The notes beneath the pieces were generated by a model. That model was not told the DNA's origin. It was given only the letters and a program-made list of their open reading frames with translations, and did not search any database. From positions 1-13,296 of the forward strand of contig JAQQAK010000043.1 of the NCBI GenBank assembly GCA_028527945.1: DNA of 13,296 bases, written 5' to 3'. Made by a program: the position numbers and the translations under genes. This DNA comes from Spirochaetaceae bacterium. Its GTDB lineage: Bacteria > Spirochaetota > Spirochaetia > UBA9216. Of this stretch, positions 12,662-13,296 are shown in pieces; within the stretch, counting starts at the first letter, position 1, and every line of letters starts with the position of its first letter.

Positions 12662-13296
12662 TTATTTGACTGAATTAGCAGACATCTTGTCAACTAATTC
12701 CATTGCTTGATTAAGTCCCATCATTGTAACAAGATCAACCCCGCCGCCTGAAGAGTCTTCAGCACCGCCGTTTACAACAATTCGAGGAAAATCTGCCTGG
12801 GCAATACCAGTAGCAAGATTTTTAGATACAAGATCTGCAATCTTTATCTGACCATCAAGCTTCTGTTGTGGAGTAAGACCAGCAGTTACCAACAATTTAT
12901 TAGCCTCTGCATCAGCTCTTTTTCTTACAAGTTCTGCCTGGGCATCCTGCTCGGCTTTTTGCCTGTTTAGCTCAGCAACTTTCAGCTCCTGCTCAGCCTT
13001 TAAAACTGCAACATCTCTATTCTTCTCGGCTTGTGTTACTTCAGTAATTTTTTCTACTTCCTGATCGGCTTTAGCCTGAGCTATTCTAGCCTGTCCCTGA
13101 GCTTCTGCTGTAATAGCATCTTGAAGAGCCTTTTCAGCATTGGTAATGGCTACAGCCTTAGCTTGTTCTGCTTGTTTTTTCTGAGCAATAAGAGATTCTA
13201 TAGTATCATCATAATCAATATCTTTTAGAGAATGATTGACAAGAGAAATATTATATTCTTTGAAGATTCCAGGCTTAATTATAATTGGCTGACCAT
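12662..13296 (-). CDS. SPFH/band-7 (prohibitin-like) protein, C-terminal part
   Basis: The frame is open from the right window edge to the stop at 12662, about 210 residues; the N-terminal membrane anchor and most of the SPFH domain are outside. Visible first is the end of the SPFH domain (KPGIFKEYNISLVNHSLKDI, then YDDTIESLIAQKKQAEQAKA). A long Ala/Glu/Gln/Lys-rich coiled coil follows (AEAQGQARIAQAKADQEVEK, AVLKAEQELKVAELNRQKAE, ELVRKRADAEANKLL). The conserved tail is LTPQQKLDGQIKIADLVSKN, then FPRIVVNGG, a Gly-rich spacer and GLNQAMELVDKMSANSVK. SPFH proteins form large membrane-attached rings or cages that organise membrane domains and proteases. A TTG at 12895 would give a 77-residue frame but is plainly internal. 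Confidence 0.88.
   Translation of the reverse strand, partial: GQPIIIKPGIFKEYNISLVNHSLKDIDYDDTIESLIAQKKQAEQAKAVAITNAEKALQDAITAEAQGQARIAQAKADQEVEKITEVTQAEKNRDVAVLKAEQELKVAELNRQKAEQDAQAELVRKRADAEANKLLVTAGLTPQQKLDGQIKIADLVSKNLATGIAQADFPRIVVNGGAEDSSGGGVDLVTMMGLNQAMELVDKMSANSVK

Overview
The window is low-GC bacterial chromosome with tightly packed genes, clear Shine-Dalgarno (SD) sites and sigma70-type promoters. A spirochaete of the Treponema/Spirochaeta type is the best guess. The support is two lipoproteins with relaxed lipoboxes, a WG-repeat surface-type lipoprotein, a LuxR regulator fused to a polytopic membrane domain, and a poly-G tract at a lipoprotein promoter. This is inference from gene style; no rRNA or other marker gene is present.

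Layout. (1) 1-911: 3' part of a membrane-anchored HD-GYP (cyclic-di-GMP phosphodiesterase type) protein, ending in a 14-bp hairpin. (2) 930-3002, minus strand: a membrane LuxR regulator followed by a lipoprotein of unknown function. (3) 3070-6218, minus strand: a four-gene operon of a TetR regulator, an SCP2-like lipid-binding protein, a sphingosine-1-phosphate-lyase-like PLP enzyme and a class IV aminotransferase. It is preceded by a good promoter with a near-perfect palindrome over its -35 box. (4) 6386-7945, minus strand: a WG-repeat lipoprotein with its own terminator, a strong promoter and a run of ten C/G just upstream of that promoter. (5) 8155-9623, minus strand: PadR regulator and two small membrane proteins, translationally coupled. 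(6) 9749-11757, plus strand: a Crp/Fnr-family regulator diverging from padR, then a class 3 aldehyde dehydrogenase. (7) 11758-12660: gene-poor stretch with a decayed gene (in-frame TGA, missing N-terminus), several inverted repeats and a strong hairpin terminator. (8) 12662-13296, minus strand: C-terminal part of an SPFH/band-7 (prohibitin-like) protein running off the window.

Functionally the window is rich in regulators (LuxR, TetR, PadR, Crp/Fnr, HD-GYP), each sitting first in, or beside, a small transcription unit. The most interesting unit is the TetR-SCP2-lyase-aminotransferase operon. Lipid-binding plus two PLP enzymes suggests handling of an amino- or phospho-amino lipid. The ALDH3-type enzyme 4 kb away is of the family that oxidises fatty aldehydes, which is what an S1P-lyase-type reaction would release. 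That link is only a hypothesis.
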